From Allocatelliglobosispora scoriae (GTDB lineage Bacteria > Actinomycetota > Actinomycetes > Mycobacteriales > Micromonosporaceae), in the NCBI RefSeq assembly GCF_014204945.1, contig NZ_JACHMN010000002.1, positions 2,184,503 to 2,248,502 of the forward strand: 64,000 bases of DNA, read 5' to 3'. The notes beneath the pieces are model-generated. The model did no database searches and was not told the DNA's origin. It worked only from the letters and a program-made list of their open reading frames with translations. A program made the position numbers and the translations under genes. Numbering within the stretch: position 1 is the stretch's first letter; each line of letters begins with the position of its first letter. Shown one piece after another: positions 1 to 10,831 of this stretch.

Positions 1-424
1 CGGCGAGGGAGAGGGCCATCGAGTATTGCGCGATGTTGAAGATGGCCCGCCAGGCCTTGTGCCGCATCCGCCAGGACGAGACGACCACGGCCGCCGCCTG
101 CACCGCCACCGCCGGGCCCAGCCCGACGGTGAGCAGGATGGCGAAGGCGAAGCAGGTCGACGGGAAGACCGCCGAGCTCATCCGGCGCATCGTCGGCGGG
201 CTGAAGGGCCAGGCGTCGCCGGCGAGGGCGAGCCCGGCCATCAGCCAGAAGGCGAGCGTCACCTCGCGCGTGTCGGGGGTGATCCGGACCCATGGGATGG
301 CGAGCAGCGTGGCGGCGAGAACCACCACGATCACGACATAACCAATGAACCGTCCAGAACCCCTGGTCGGGGCGCTGTTCCGGAGTGCCTCCCCAGCACC
401 CGGGCGCAGCGTCGTGGTCCCCAT
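1..424 (-). CDS. N-terminal fragment of a multi-pass membrane protein, possibly a cyclic-di-GMP signalling protein
   Basis: Only the first 141 codons are present; the gene runs off the left edge. The ATG at 424-422 has a GGAGG six bases upstream. The visible part has hydrophobic stretches near residues 26-44, 55-70, 85-102, 103-118 and 128 onward, separated by short basic or polar loops, so it is an integral membrane domain. From memory, this kind of N-terminal module precedes GGDEF and EAL domains in Micromonosporaceae. That is inference, because no catalytic domain is inside the window. The 196 bases between this start and the ligA stop hold its promoter and a small dyad CTATT-CGC-AATAG at 524-536. 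Confidence 0.6.
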   Translation of the reverse strand, partial: MGTTTLRPGAGEALRNSAPTRGSGRFIGYVVIVVVLAATLLAIPWVRITPDTREVTLAFWLMAGLALAGDAWPFSPPTMRRMSSAVFPSTCFAFAILLTVGLGPAVAVQAAAVVVSSWRMRHKAWRAIFNIAQYSMALSLA

Positions 425-620
425 TGCCCACCTCCTGCGCGCCGGTGTCATCGGCACCTCGGTAGCGTGACTCCACCCTATGACCGACCAACCATTGTTG
501 CCCGACCCAGGACACGCCGTGACCTATTCGCAATAGATCATCGTGACCGTAATTCTTCTGGTGTGGATCAAATCAGCCACGACACGCCAGAACAAATTCC
601 GGCTTTGTGGACTCTTCCAC

Positions 621-2762
<2,142 letters not shown>

Positions 2763-2802
2763 CTAACCCGCCGGTACGACATTTCTCCGCCCGCCTGGCC
2801 AG

Positions 2803-2890
2803 CCCATAATTCGCGTTGATCAAGGGAAGACTCACCATCTCGGGTGTCCGATATGCGGCGAGTCTTCCCTTGATCAACGCGAATTATGGG
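2803..2890. terminator. Family A long hairpin, copy 1 (31-bp perfect inverted repeat)
   Basis: The arms at 2803-2833 and 2860-2890 are exact reverse complements over 31 bases, with a 26-base spacer. The right arm ends nine bases past the stop of the MetE-like gene, so a terminator for that minus-strand transcript is likely. No U-tract follows. Each arm contains the palindrome TTGATCAA. About 83 bases recur almost unchanged at 4997-5079, spacer included. Confidence 0.8.
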
Positions 2891-2899
2891 GCGGGGTCG

Positions 2900-3880
2900 T
2901 TAGTCGTCGGAGAGGCGTTGGGCCGCCTCGCGGCAGGAGATCGTTATCGCCTTCGCCGCCGACGGGGTGGCACCGGCCAGGCCGCAGGTGGGGGCGACCG
3001 CCACCCGTTCGGGGAGCATCGCCTTGGGGAAGCCCAGGTGGCGCCAGACCTGCTCCACCTCCTCGGCCAGCTTCGCGGCGGGCTTCGGCGGACCCGTCGT
3101 GGGAGCCACTCCGGCTATCACGTCCAGGCCGGCCTCGATCGCCTCGCCGAGGGGGTCCAGGTCCTTGACGAGGGACAGGTCGACCGCGATGGCGGCGGCA
3201 CCGGAGCGGACGGCGATCTCGATCGGCGGGTCGGCGGCGCAGCAGTGCAGGATCACCGGGGCACCGACCGCCTCGATCAGGGTCCGCAGCGTCTCGCTGG
3301 CCCGGTCGGCGGTGACGACGCGCAGCGTACCCAGACCGCTCTCGGTTTTGATCTGGCCCGCCATCGCCGCGGGCAGTGACGGTTCGTCGACCTGGAGCAG
3401 GATCTCCGCGCCCGGAACGCGGCGGCGGACATCGGCGACGTGCAGCCGCATGCCCTCGGCGAGCGAGACGGCGAGGTCGCGCACCGCACCGTGGTCGCGC
3501 AGGAGCGCGCCACCGATCGGCAGCTGGAGCGAGGCGGCCAGGGTCCACGGACCGGCGATCTGGAGCTTCAGCGGGCCGGCATAGCCCGCGAACTGCTCGG
3601 TCAGCGCGTCGAGGTCGCGGTCCCAGAGGTCCAGCGCCCGGCGCAGGTCCTTGCCGGGGCGGGAGGCGATCTGCCAGCGCGAGACGTAGAGCTCGACCGG
3701 CATGTCGATGAGAACCGCGGCGCTCCGGCCGATCATGTCGGCGCCGATGCCCCGATTAGGCAGCTCCGGCAGGTAGGGCAGATCGGGCAGCTCGTCGGCG
3801 ACGAGCTTGACCGCGTCGACGATGTCGAGGCCGGGCAGCGAGCCGATGCCGGTGGCGGAGGCGCGCGGCCAGCGGGCCAT
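2900..3880 (-). CDS. Half-length cobalamin-independent methionine synthase-like protein
   Basis: At 326 residues this matches only the catalytic C-terminal barrel of MetE (about 750 residues). Visible features are a GSLPG start motif (13-17), DEPSL (165-169), a zinc-ligand-like H212/C213/C214 cluster and Cys299 in PTCGLAG. These suit a zinc-thiolate methyl transferase, but the folate-binding half is absent, so the methyl donor is uncertain. The start ATG overlaps the mnmA stop as TGATG, so translation is probably coupled. A family A hairpin ends the unit. In other actinobacteria this gene is commonly annotated 'methionine synthase' beside mnmA; the true substrate is unproven. Confidence 0.85.
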   Translation of the reverse strand: MARWPRASATGIGSLPGLDIVDAVKLVADELPDLPYLPELPNRGIGADMIGRSAAVLIDMPVELYVSRWQIASRPGKDLRRALDLWDRDLDALTEQFAGYAGPLKLQIAGPWTLAASLQLPIGGALLRDHGAVRDLAVSLAEGMRLHVADVRRRVPGAEILLQVDEPSLPAAMAGQIKTESGLGTLRVVTADRASETLRTLIEAVGAPVILHCCAADPPIEIAVRSGAAAIAVDLSLVKDLDPLGEAIEAGLDVIAGVAPTTGPPKPAAKLAEEVEQVWRHLGFPKAMLPERVAVAPTCGLAGATPSAAKAITISCREAAQRLSDD

Positions 3881-4950
3881 CAGCGGGCGCCGGTGATCGT
3901 CGCGGAACCGAGAACGACGTCGCCGTCAGACTCGGGCCGATAGACGACCACGGACTGACCTGCGGAGATGCCGCGCACCGGACGGTGCAACGTGGCGGTG
4001 AGCGTGGCGCCGTCGGCATGGACGGTGGCGGGCACCGGCTCGCCGTGCGCGCGCAACTGCACCTGCGCCTCGATCGTCTCGGCGACCGGGACGGTCCACA
4101 CCGGACGGTCGGCCGTGACCGTGCCGACGTCCAGCGCCTCCACCGGGCCCACGGTGACGGTCCTGGTCACCGGCGTGATCGAGAGCACGTAGCGCGGGCG
4201 CCCATCCGCCGCCGGACGGGTGAGGGCGAGGCCCTTGCGCTGGCCGACGGTGAAGCCGTAGGCGCCGTCGTGGCCACCGAGCACATTGCCGTCGGTGTCG
4301 ACGATCTCGCCCGGCTCGTCGCCGAGGTGCTTGCGCAGGAAGCCCTGGGTGTCGCCGTCGGCGATGAAGCAGATGTCGTGGCTGTCGGGCTTGGCGGCGA
4401 CGGCCAGGCCTCGGCGAGCCGCCTCGGCCCGCACCTCGGTCTTGGTGGAGTCGCCGAGCGGGAAGATCGAGTGGTCGAGCTGCTGCCTGGTCAAGACACC
4501 TAGCACGTAGGACTGGTCCTTATCGGGGTCGACTGCCCGGCGCAGCAGCCCGTCGGGGCCGAGCCGGGCATAGTGGCCGGTCGCCACGGCGTCGAAGCCG
4601 AGCGCCATGGCGCGGTCCAGGACCGCGGCAAACTTGATCTTCTCGTTGCAGCGGAGGCAGGGATTGGGGGTACGCCCCGCCTTGTACTCCGCGATGAAGT
4701 CGTCGACCACGTCCTCCTGGAACTCCGCCGACATGTCCCAGACGTAGAACGGGATCCCGAGGACATCCGCCGCGCGCCGGGCGTCGTGGGAGTCCTCCAG
4801 GGAGCAGCAGCCGCGAGCGCCGGTGCGGTAGGACTGCGGATTACGCGAGAGCGCCAGGTGCACTCCCGTCACGTCATGCCCGGCGTCGACCGCCCGGGCA
4901 GCCGCCACCGCCGAGTCCACTCCCCCAGACATGGCCGCCAGCACTCGCAC
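3880..4950 (-). CDS. mnmA: tRNA-specific 2-thiouridylase MnmA
   Basis: This 356-residue enzyme installs sulfur at U34 of tRNAs for Lys, Glu and Gln, using ATP and persulfide from a cysteine desulfurase. The PP-loop SGGVDS is at residues 8-13. The nucleophile Cys101 lies in NPCLRC, and the second cysteine, Cys194, lies in HDICF; the pair forms the catalytic disulfide. Length is normal. It sits between the cysteine desulfurase gene (its likely sulfur donor) and the MetE-like gene, whose start it overlaps by one base. A family A hairpin lies just upstream, so it is probably transcribed separately from the desulfurase or by partial readthrough. Confidence 0.96.
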   Translation of the reverse strand: MRVLAAMSGGVDSAVAAARAVDAGHDVTGVHLALSRNPQSYRTGARGCCSLEDSHDARRAADVLGIPFYVWDMSAEFQEDVVDDFIAEYKAGRTPNPCLRCNEKIKFAAVLDRAMALGFDAVATGHYARLGPDGLLRRAVDPDKDQSYVLGVLTRQQLDHSIFPLGDSTKTEVRAEAARRGLAVAAKPDSHDICFIADGDTQGFLRKHLGDEPGEIVDTDGNVLGGHDGAYGFTVGQRKGLALTRPAADGRPRYVLSITPVTRTVTVGPVEALDVGTVTADRPVWTVPVAETIEAQVQLRAHGEPVPATVHADGATLTATLHRPVRGISAGQSVVVYRPESDGDVVLGSATITGAR

Positions 4951-4996
4951 CGCCCCAGCCTACCCGCCCACCCTCGCCCGCCTCCGCACGGCCGAT

Positions 4997-5072
4997 ATTC
5001 GCGTTGATCAAGGGAAGACTCACCATCTCAGGTGTCCGATATGCGGCGAGTCTTCCCTTGATCAACGCGAAT
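4997..5072. terminator. Family A long hairpin, copy 2 (25-bp perfect inverted repeat)
   Basis: The arms at 4997-5021 and 5048-5072 are exact complements with a 26-base spacer that differs from copy 1 by one base (G to A). It lies 11 bases past the stop of the cysteine desulfurase gene and upstream of mnmA, matching the placement of copy 1. The identity of the loop, not just the stem, argues for recent copying or gene conversion between the two sites. Confidence 0.8.
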
Positions 5073-5083
5073 TATGGGGTGGG

Positions 5084-6256
5084 TCAGCGGTGGCGGAGAG
5101 CGTTGGCCCGGCGGGCCCGTTCCACCGCGGGCGGGAGCGCGGCCAGGAGGGCGTCTATCTCCTCGGCGGTGGAGGTGTGGCCGAGGGTGAAGCGCAGGGA
5201 CGAGCGGGCCAGCGCGGGGTCGTCGCCCATCGCCAGAAGGACGTGGGAGGGCTGCGCCACACCCGCTGAGCAGGCCGAACCCGTCGAGCAGGCGATGCCC
5301 TGCGCGTCCAGGAGCATCAGCAGGGCGTCGCCCTCGCAGCCGGGGAAGGCGAAGTGCGCGTTGCCGGGCAGGCGGTCGACGGCGTCACCGTTGAGGATCG
5401 CCTCCGGTACGGCGGCCCGCACCCGGGCGATCAGCTCGTCGCGGAGCCCGGCGAGTCGGGTGGCGTGCTCGGCCTGCGCCTTCACGGCGGACTCGACGGC
5501 GACGGAGAATGCGACGACACCGGCCACGTCGAGGGTGCCGGAGCGCACGTCGCGCTCCTGGCCGCCGCCGTGCTGCAGCGGGGTGCAGGCGATGTCGCGG
5601 CCGAGCAGCAGGGCACCGACACCGGTGGGGCCACCGAGCTTGTGCCCGGTGACGGTGAGCGCTGCGACACCGCTGGCGGCGAAGTCGACGGGGATCTGGC
5701 CGACCGCCTGGATCGCGTCGGTGTGCATCGGGATGCCCGCGTGCGCGGCGACCCGGGCCAGCTCGGCGATGGGCTGGACCGTGCCGACCTCGTTGTTGGC
5801 CCACATGGCGGTGATCACGGCGATCTCGTCACCATGCTCCTCGATCGCCTCGGCGAGCGCCTCAGGCGCGATCCGGCCGGTCGGCGTCACGGGGAGCCAG
5901 GTCACCGAGGCGCCCTCGTGCTTCTCCAGCCAGCAGATGGCGTCGAGGACGGCGTGGTGCTCGATCGAGCTCGCCACGACTCGCTGGTGGGCGCCGGACT
6001 CGGCGCGCCGGGCCCAGAAGATGCCCTTCACGGCGAGGTTGTCACTCTCCGTGCCACCACCAGTGAAGATCACTTCGGACGGGCGGGCACCGAGGTGTGC
6101 CGCGACCCGCTCCCTCGCCTCCTCGACCATGCGCCGGGCACAGCGGCCCGGACCGTGCAGCGAGGAGGCGTTGCCGGTGTGTCGAGCTGCTTCGACGTAC
6201 GCATCCAACGCCTCGGGAAGCATGGGCGTTGTCGCGGCGTGATCCAAGTAGGCCAT
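5084..6256 (-). CDS. Cysteine desulfurase (NifS/IscS family)
   Basis: The 390-residue PLP enzyme removes sulfur from cysteine as a persulfide, for thiouridine and probably Fe-S synthesis. The start at 6256 gives the conserved opening [11 protein letters not shown]; longer upstream reading is open but unconserved. The PLP lysine is Lys206 in TGHKLGG, and the mobile-loop nucleophile is Cys329 in STGSACSAG. The loop is of the long, IscS-like type, able to deliver sulfur directly to partners such as MnmA, encoded 134 bases downstream. The gene follows etfA after 79 bases that contain a hairpin. Confidence 0.94.
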   Translation of the reverse strand: MAYLDHAATTPMLPEALDAYVEAARHTGNASSLHGPGRCARRMVEEARERVAAHLGARPSEVIFTGGGTESDNLAVKGIFWARRAESGAHQRVVASSIEHHAVLDAICWLEKHEGASVTWLPVTPTGRIAPEALAEAIEEHGDEIAVITAMWANNEVGTVQPIAELARVAAHAGIPMHTDAIQAVGQIPVDFAASGVAALTVTGHKLGGPTGVGALLLGRDIACTPLQHGGGQERDVRSGTLDVAGVVAFSVAVESAVKAQAEHATRLAGLRDELIARVRAAVPEAILNGDAVDRLPGNAHFAFPGCEGDALLMLLDAQGIACSTGSACSAGVAQPSHVLLAMGDDPALARSSLRFTLGHTSTAEEIDALLAALPPAVERARRANALRHR

Positions 6257-6289
6257 CGCAATCCAGCGTAACGGGTGCTGGAGATCGCG

Positions 6290-6319
6290 CAGGGCCGCCC
6301 GGCACTCCGGACGGCCCTG
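6290..6319. terminator. Hairpin after etfA
   Basis: CAGGGCCG at 6290-6297 pairs with CGGCCCTG at 6312-6319, extended by an inner CCGG pairing with one bulge and a CACT loop. It lies just past the etfA stop on the minus strand, so it probably ends the etfBA transcript. Confidence 0.6.
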
Positions 6320-6335
6320 TGACACACGCGCGAGG

Positions 6336-7292
6336 TTATTTGCGCTTGCGGATCTCCTCGGCTGCCTGCGGCGCCACCGCGAAAAGGTCGCCGACGACGC
6401 CGAAGTCGGCGAGCTCGAAGATCGGCGCCTCCGTGTCCTTGTTGACGGCGACGATCGTCTTGCTGGTCTGCATACCGGCCCGGTGCTGGATGGCACCGGA
6501 GATGCCGAGCGCGATGTAGAGCTGCGGCGAGACCGTCTTACCGGTCTGGCCGACCTGGAACGAGTGCGGGTAGAAGCCCGAGTCGACGGCGGCCCGCGAG
6601 GCACCGACGGCCGCACCGAGCAGGTCGGCGAGCTCCTCGACGACCTTAAAATTCTCCGCGGAGCCGACACCGCGACCGCCGGAGACGACGATCGAGGCCT
6701 CGGAGAGCTCCGGCCGGGCACCCTTCGTCTCGGCGACCCGCTGCACGACCGTGGCGAGCTTCGCCTCGGCGGGCACCGTCACCTCGACGGTCTCGACCGC
6801 GCCTGCGGCCGGGGCCGGGCTCGGCGTGAGCGAGTTGCCCCGCAGGGTCACCAGCGGGATGCCCCGGGTCACCTTCGAGTGCACGATCGTCGAACCGGCG
6901 AAGGCGACCTGGGTCCCCACGCCGTCGGCGGAGAGCTCGACGACATCGGTGAGGATGCCGTTGTCGAGCTTGACCGCGAGGCGACCCGCGATCTCCTTGC
7001 CCTCCTGGGTGCTGCCGAGCAGCACGGCGGCGGGCGACGTCGCGCGGACGATGTCGGCGAGCACGGCGGCCTTGGGCGCGACGAGGAAGCCGGCCAGGTC
7101 TTCGTGCTCGGCGACGAGCACCTTCGCCGCGCCGTATTCGGCGAGCTTCTCGGTCAGCGGCGCGGCGGTGCCGGGGGCACCGAGCACGACGGCGACCGGG
7201 GTGCCCAGGTCGCGAGCGAGGGTGAGCAGTTCCAGCGTCACCTTCTTGAGCACGCCGTTGGCGGACTCGACCACCACAAGAACGTCAGACAT
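6336..7292 (-). CDS. etfA: Electron transfer flavoprotein subunit alpha
   Basis: The 318-residue protein is the FAD-carrying half of ETF, which passes electrons from acyl-CoA dehydrogenases toward the quinone pool. The C-terminal FAD domain is clear: [20 protein letters not shown] and then [13 protein letters not shown]. The N-terminal half ([19 protein letters not shown]) is the usual nucleotide-binding-like fold. It starts seven bases after the etfB stop, so both are one operon. Length is normal. Confidence 0.96.
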   Translation of the reverse strand: MSDVLVVVESANGVLKKVTLELLTLARDLGTPVAVVLGAPGTAAPLTEKLAEYGAAKVLVAEHEDLAGFLVAPKAAVLADIVRATSPAAVLLGSTQEGKEIAGRLAVKLDNGILTDVVELSADGVGTQVAFAGSTIVHSKVTRGIPLVTLRGNSLTPSPAPAAGAVETVEVTVPAEAKLATVVQRVAETKGARPELSEASIVVSGGRGVGSAENFKVVEELADLLGAAVGASRAAVDSGFYPHSFQVGQTGKTVSPQLYIALGISGAIQHRAGMQTSKTIVAVNKDTEAPIFELADFGVVGDLFAVAPQAAEEIRKRK

Positions 7293-7299
7293 GGTTACC

Positions 7300-8079
7300 T
7301 CACACGAACTTCTCGGTGGCGAGGAACGCGACGAGCTGAGTGCCGCCGTCCCCGGAGTCGGTCACCTTCACGCCGCCGGAGCGCGGCGGGCGCTTGCTGT
7401 GGTCGACGACGGCGCTGGTGGCACCGGCGACGCCCACGGTCGAGGCGTCGATCGACAGGTCCGCGAGCGCGAGCGTGGAGACCGGCTTCTTCTTCGCCGC
7501 CATGATCCCCTTGAAGGAGGGGTAGCGCGGGTCGTTGATCGTGTCCCAGACGCTGACCACGGCGGGCGTGGCGGCCGTGACGACCTCGTAGCCCTCCTCG
7601 GTCTGCCGCTCGATGGTGAGCTGCGAACCCTCGATGGTCAGCTTGCGCGCACCGGTCAGCGCCGCGACGCCGAGGCGCTCGGCGAGCATGTGCGGCAGCA
7701 CCTGGCCGCGCGCGTCGGTCGACTCCGCACCGCAGATCACCAGGTCGGGCTCCAGCGTGCGGAGCGCGGCGGCGATCACGGCCGAGGTGGCGACGGCACA
7801 CGATCCGCGCAGCGCCTCATCGCTGACGTGGACGGCGTTGTCCGGTCCCATGGACAGAGCCTTGCGAATCGATTCGGTGGCGCGTTCGGGACCCATGGTC
7901 AGGAGGGTGACCTCGCCGCCATGCGCTTCCTGGATCCGCAGTGCCTCCTCGATGGCGTACTCGTCCATCTCGTTGATCACGTTATTTGCCGACCCGCGGT
8001 CGACGGTGTTGTCGTCATTGCGCAGGTTGCGCTCCGCGCCGGAGTCCGGCACCTGCTTGACGAGTACGACGATCTTCAT
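7300..8079 (-). CDS. etfB: Electron transfer flavoprotein subunit beta
   Basis: This 259-residue subunit binds AMP and partners EtfA. The start at 8079 gives the conserved opening MKIVVLVKQVPDS. An AGGAGG stands 14 bases upstream, rather far, but there is no better start nearby. The family signature region VICGAESTDARGQVLPHMLA is present. A likely promoter with a -10 TAGGCT at 8127-8122 lies upstream, overlapped by a dyad (see 8122-8160), suggesting repression by a TetR-type regulator. etfA follows after seven bases. Confidence 0.95.
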   Translation of the reverse strand: MKIVVLVKQVPDSGAERNLRNDDNTVDRGSANNVINEMDEYAIEEALRIQEAHGGEVTLLTMGPERATESIRKALSMGPDNAVHVSDEALRGSCAVATSAVIAAALRTLEPDLVICGAESTDARGQVLPHMLAERLGVAALTGARKLTIEGSQLTIERQTEEGYEVVTAATPAVVSVWDTINDPRYPSFKGIMAAKKKPVSTLALADLSIDASTVGVAGATSAVVDHSKRPPRSGGVKVTDSGDGGTQLVAFLATEKFV

Positions 8080-8121
8080 CGTGCTTCGACGACCCTCCTG
8101 TGGATGGTGCAACCGCTGGCG

Positions 8122-8160
8122 AGCCTACCGCCGCGAGGACGGAAGCTAAACGCTCGTTCA
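8122..8160 (-). promoter_or_regulatory. Candidate etfBA promoter with overlapping dyad operator
   Basis: On the minus strand TAGGCT (8127-8122) fits an actinobacterial -10, with a weak TTTAGC 17 bases upstream. The sequence TGAACGAGCGTTTA (8160-8147) is an AACG-AG-CGTT dyad of the kind bound by TetR-family repressors and overlaps the -35. A related half, TGAACGATGATTAA, is found upstream of the enoyl-CoA hydratase gene near 21212-21199. Confidence 0.4.
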
Positions 8161-8333
8161 TGTGTTCTTACCCAATGGGATGTGCCCGTATGCCCAGAGC
8201 CTGAGCCTTGAGTTACCCAGGCCACCTAGATTACCAGCCGGTAACATAGGTGATTCACCCGATGTGTTGTGACACAACTCACGACGTCATTCCTGACGGG
8301 CAGTAGAGTCCAATATGCAGGAGGTGGCATGAA

Positions 8334-8516
8334 ATGTCCGCTCAGTTGACATCCGCCCTGCCGACCGATGCGCCCACCGGCACCGATGACGATGCCGCAG
8401 CGGCCCCGGACGGGCAACATCACCCACTGGCCGAGCCCGACGAGCACCAGTGCTCGTGCGGTCGGCTCCGCGAGGAGTGCGTCCGCGACACGGTCCGCTC
8501 GCTATGGAGCAGCTGA
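8334..8516 (+). CDS. Small acidic protein with a C-x-C-G...C motif
   Basis: The 60-residue frame has a strong ribosome site (AGGAGGTGG at 8319-8327, about seven bases before the ATG), so it is probably real. The first 37 residues are low complexity, rich in Ala, Asp and Pro. The end is compact: CSCGRLREECVRD. Three cysteines (CxCG then C) could bind a metal or be redox active. I do not recognise a function. Upstream, GTTACC...GGTAAC (8213-8246) and GTTGTG-A-CACAAC (8265-8277) are inverted repeats that could be operators. It converges with the lipoprotein gene and overlaps its 3' end by 15 bases. Confidence 0.65.
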   Translation: MSAQLTSALPTDAPTGTDDDAAAAPDGQHHPLAEPDEHQCSCGRLREECVRDTVRSLWSS

Positions 8517-9047
8517 CGACCCGGACGCCAGGGTCAGCGGCACGCAGAGATAGTCCTCGTCGGCGAAGTCGACGGCCGCCACCAGCGAGCCGGTGGCCGT
8601 CGGCGCAGCACCCACGAGATAGGTCACGCCCAGGCAGAAGCTCCAGCCCGCCGCGGGCGACGATCGGGGTCGCTCGAACATCGGCGGCCGATCCACCGGC
8701 GGATCCGCCACTGCGACGGTGACCTCGACCACCGCGCCGGGAGCCAGCACCCGCATCGACGTCGGCGGCTCGGGCACGGTGGGGTGGCCGTCCGGCGGGA
8801 GCGGGACCCGGCCCACGAAGATCTCCACCGCGTCGCCGGGTCCGGTCACGACATAGGGCTCGCGCTGCTCGTGAAACACGACGGGGCGGGTGTCGTCGTT
8901 GCGCAGGCGATAGGTCACCCACACTCGACCGGTCTCCGACCGGGTCCCCGCCCTCAGCTCCACGAGAGGGCGGGGGTCCGCCGGAGCGGGCCGGGGAGCC
9001 CCGCACCCCGCCAGCAGCACCGCGACCAGCCACGACAGGCGTCTCAT
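8502..9047 (-). CDS. Lipoprotein, candidate partner or immunity protein of the RTX-M91 protein
   Basis: The start at 9047 overlaps the stop of the preceding gene as ATGA and gives a lipoprotein signal MRRLSWLVAVLLAGC with Cys15 as the lipidated residue. The mature part (about 166 residues) is mostly beta-like, with an intrachain cysteine pair near the end (FCLG and YLCVP). I recognise no family. As the third gene of a tightly overlapped operon, its product is likely made in ratio with the metallopeptidase upstream. An immunity or anchoring role at the outer face of the membrane is inference from position only. Confidence 0.8.
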   Translation of the reverse strand: MRRLSWLVAVLLAGCGAPRPAPADPRPLVELRAGTRSETGRVWVTYRLRNDDTRPVVFHEQREPYVVTGPGDAVEIFVGRVPLPPDGHPTVPEPPTSMRVLAPGAVVEVTVAVADPPVDRPPMFERPRSSPAAGWSFCLGVTYLVGAAPTATGSLVAAVDFADEDYLCVPLTLASGSSAAP

Positions 9048-10831
9048 ACCGCGTACTTCCGGCGCTGGTTCAGGCCCATCTCGGCGCGCAGACCGTTTTC
9101 CGTCAGGTCGAACGGGTGGTCGGGGTCGAGCCGCATCGGAGTCCGCGGGTCGTTGTCGTCGTCGATCGGCAGGCCGACGGCGACCCGCTCCAGGTTGGTC
9201 GTCTCGTGCCACTGCCCGTCAGGCCCCACGAACCGGTCGGGATCGGCCGGGTTGTGGTAAGTGCCCAGATCTGCCGTGCCGTGGGTGAAGTCCCACTGGT
9301 GGGCCAGCTCGTGATAGAGCACCCCGACCGGCGGGGTGCCGCCGAGCAGCGTGTTGAAGGCGGGGTTGTAGGCCACGACGCCGTCGCTCGTCGCCCTGCC
9401 GTTGTCGGTGGCGAACTCGATGATGGTGAGGTGGTCGACCGGCCCGTTGGCGACCCCCGCGTCGAGTCCCGCGAGCATCTGCTGCCCGACCGGAGAGGTG
9501 CGCAGGAGGTCGAGGTCGGCCTGCACCCGCTCGACGAACTCCGGCGAGCCCTCGACCCGCACCTCGGTGCCGACGTTGCGCAGCTCGACCGTGACCTGCT
9601 GCTCCACACCCGTGACCGGACCGGCCGAGGTCAGGTGGGCGATGTCGCGACCGGCACCGCCGTCCACGGTGTCGCTCCCCGCACCGGAGTAGAGCACGTC
9701 GGCGCCGCCCCGCCCGGTGATCCGGTCGTCATCGGTGCCGCCGGAGACGATGTCGTTGCCCGCACCGCCGTCGACGGCGTCGCGACCGGTGCCGCCCTCC
9801 ACGAAGTCCCGGCCGTCGCCACCGGCGAGATGATCACCGCCCGCGAGCCCGTAGAGCGTGTCGTCGCCCCAGCCGCCGTCGACGATGTCGTCGGCGGCGC
9901 CCGCGTCCACATAGTCGTTGCCCGCGCCGCCGCTGACCACGTCGGCGCCGCCACCGGCGAGGATCCGGTCGTCGCCGCCGAGGCCGAGCAGCCGCTCGGT
10001 GCCGTCGCCGCCGACGAGCAGGTCGCGCCCGTCGCCGCCGAGGACGGTCAGCCGGACAGCACTGCCAGGGGCGACGACGACGGAATCGTCGCCGTCGCCC
10101 GTGCGGATGGTCACCTCGGCATCGGCGGCGAGGAGCCACCGGCCCCCGTTGACGTCGACCACCCGTTGACCCGCCTCGTCGATGAAGACTCGGACGTCGT
10201 CGTTGCCCGCGCCGGTGGCGATCACCACCCGGTGACCGTCGCGCAGCACGAGCGTCTGCGAGCTCTCCCCGGGCAGCAGGAACGGATCGCCGCCCTCGGC
10301 CACCCCCCGCCACGCGTCGCCGATCTGCTGCCAGCGCGGCAGCGTGCGGCGGACGGTCTCGGCATGGCCGGTGAGGCGCTCGCTCAGCTCCTTGCGGGTG
10401 CGCCCGGCCGCCGCGACGGCGGCTCGGACCAGCGCGGCCTGCGCCGCGTCGGCGGGGAGGAAGACCACCCGGCCCGGCTCCCGCCGCTCGTCGAGGGCGA
10501 CGGTGACGCAGAGTTTGCGCAGCTGGCCGGCGAGCTCGGTGTCGGCGGCCCGCATCGACTCGGCGGTGGCCCGCACAGCGGCACCGACGTGATCGGCGAG
10601 CTGCTGCGCGGCGGCGAGATCGGCGGCGACCCGCTTGCGGTGAGCCGCGTAGGCCGAGGCCGCCGAGCCGCTCCAGGAGCCCGGCACGGTCGCCCTGGCC
10701 TGCGCGTCCCAGGAGCGCAGGCGCTCGTCGGCGCGGCGGAGGATCGTCTGCCACAGCGTGCCGGCCCGGCCGAGCTCGGACCAGTCGTGCTCCAGCCGCC
10801 ACACGTCGGCCACGATCAGCTCGCGGGTCAT
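9044..10831 (-). CDS. WXG-type secreted protein with RTX calcium repeats and M91-like metallopeptidase domain
   Basis: The 595-residue protein has three parts. Residues 1-175 are helical with a W-S-G turn at 53-55, like ESX/WXG substrates. Residues about 245-398 are a run of RTX nonapeptides (GGxGxDxxx, for example GGAGNDYVD), which bind calcium and fold outside the cell. The C-terminal region holds YHELAHQWDF (zinc-binding HELAH at 507-511) and NLERVAVGLP with Glu548, the arrangement of family M91, whose known member NleD cleaves host kinases. There is no type I secretion gene nearby, so export by a type VII system is more likely. It overlaps both neighbours by four bases. A polymorphic toxin or surface protease is the best reading. 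Confidence 0.9.
   Translation of the reverse strand: MTRELIVADVWRLEHDWSELGRAGTLWQTILRRADERLRSWDAQARATVPGSWSGSAASAYAAHRKRVAADLAAAQQLADHVGAAVRATAESMRAADTELAGQLRKLCVTVALDERREPGRVVFLPADAAQAALVRAAVAAAGRTRKELSERLTGHAETVRRTLPRWQQIGDAWRGVAEGGDPFLLPGESSQTLVLRDGHRVVIATGAGNDDVRVFIDEAGQRVVDVNGGRWLLAADAEVTIRTGDGDDSVVVAPGSAVRLTVLGGDGRDLLVGGDGTERLLGLGGDDRILAGGGADVVSGGAGNDYVDAGAADDIVDGGWGDDTLYGLAGGDHLAGGDGRDFVEGGTGRDAVDGGAGNDIVSGGTDDDRITGRGGADVLYSGAGSDTVDGGAGRDIAHLTSAGPVTGVEQQVTVELRNVGTEVRVEGSPEFVERVQADLDLLRTSPVGQQMLAGLDAGVANGPVDHLTIIEFATDNGRATSDGVVAYNPAFNTLLGGTPPVGVLYHELAHQWDFTHGTADLGTYHNPADPDRFVGPDGQWHETTNLERVAVGLPIDDDNDPRTPMRLDPDHPFDLTENGLRAEMGLNQRRKYAV

Noticed and set aside
2816-3379. Frame beginning inside the family A hairpin and reading into the MetE-like gene
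   Set aside because: The same start peptide arises at the second hairpin copy, so it is a by-product of the repeat, not a gene.
9638-10099. RTX repeats as a sign of a type I secretion operon
   Set aside because: No ABC exporter, membrane fusion or TolC-like gene is nearby, and the partner gene carries a type VII-like signal.
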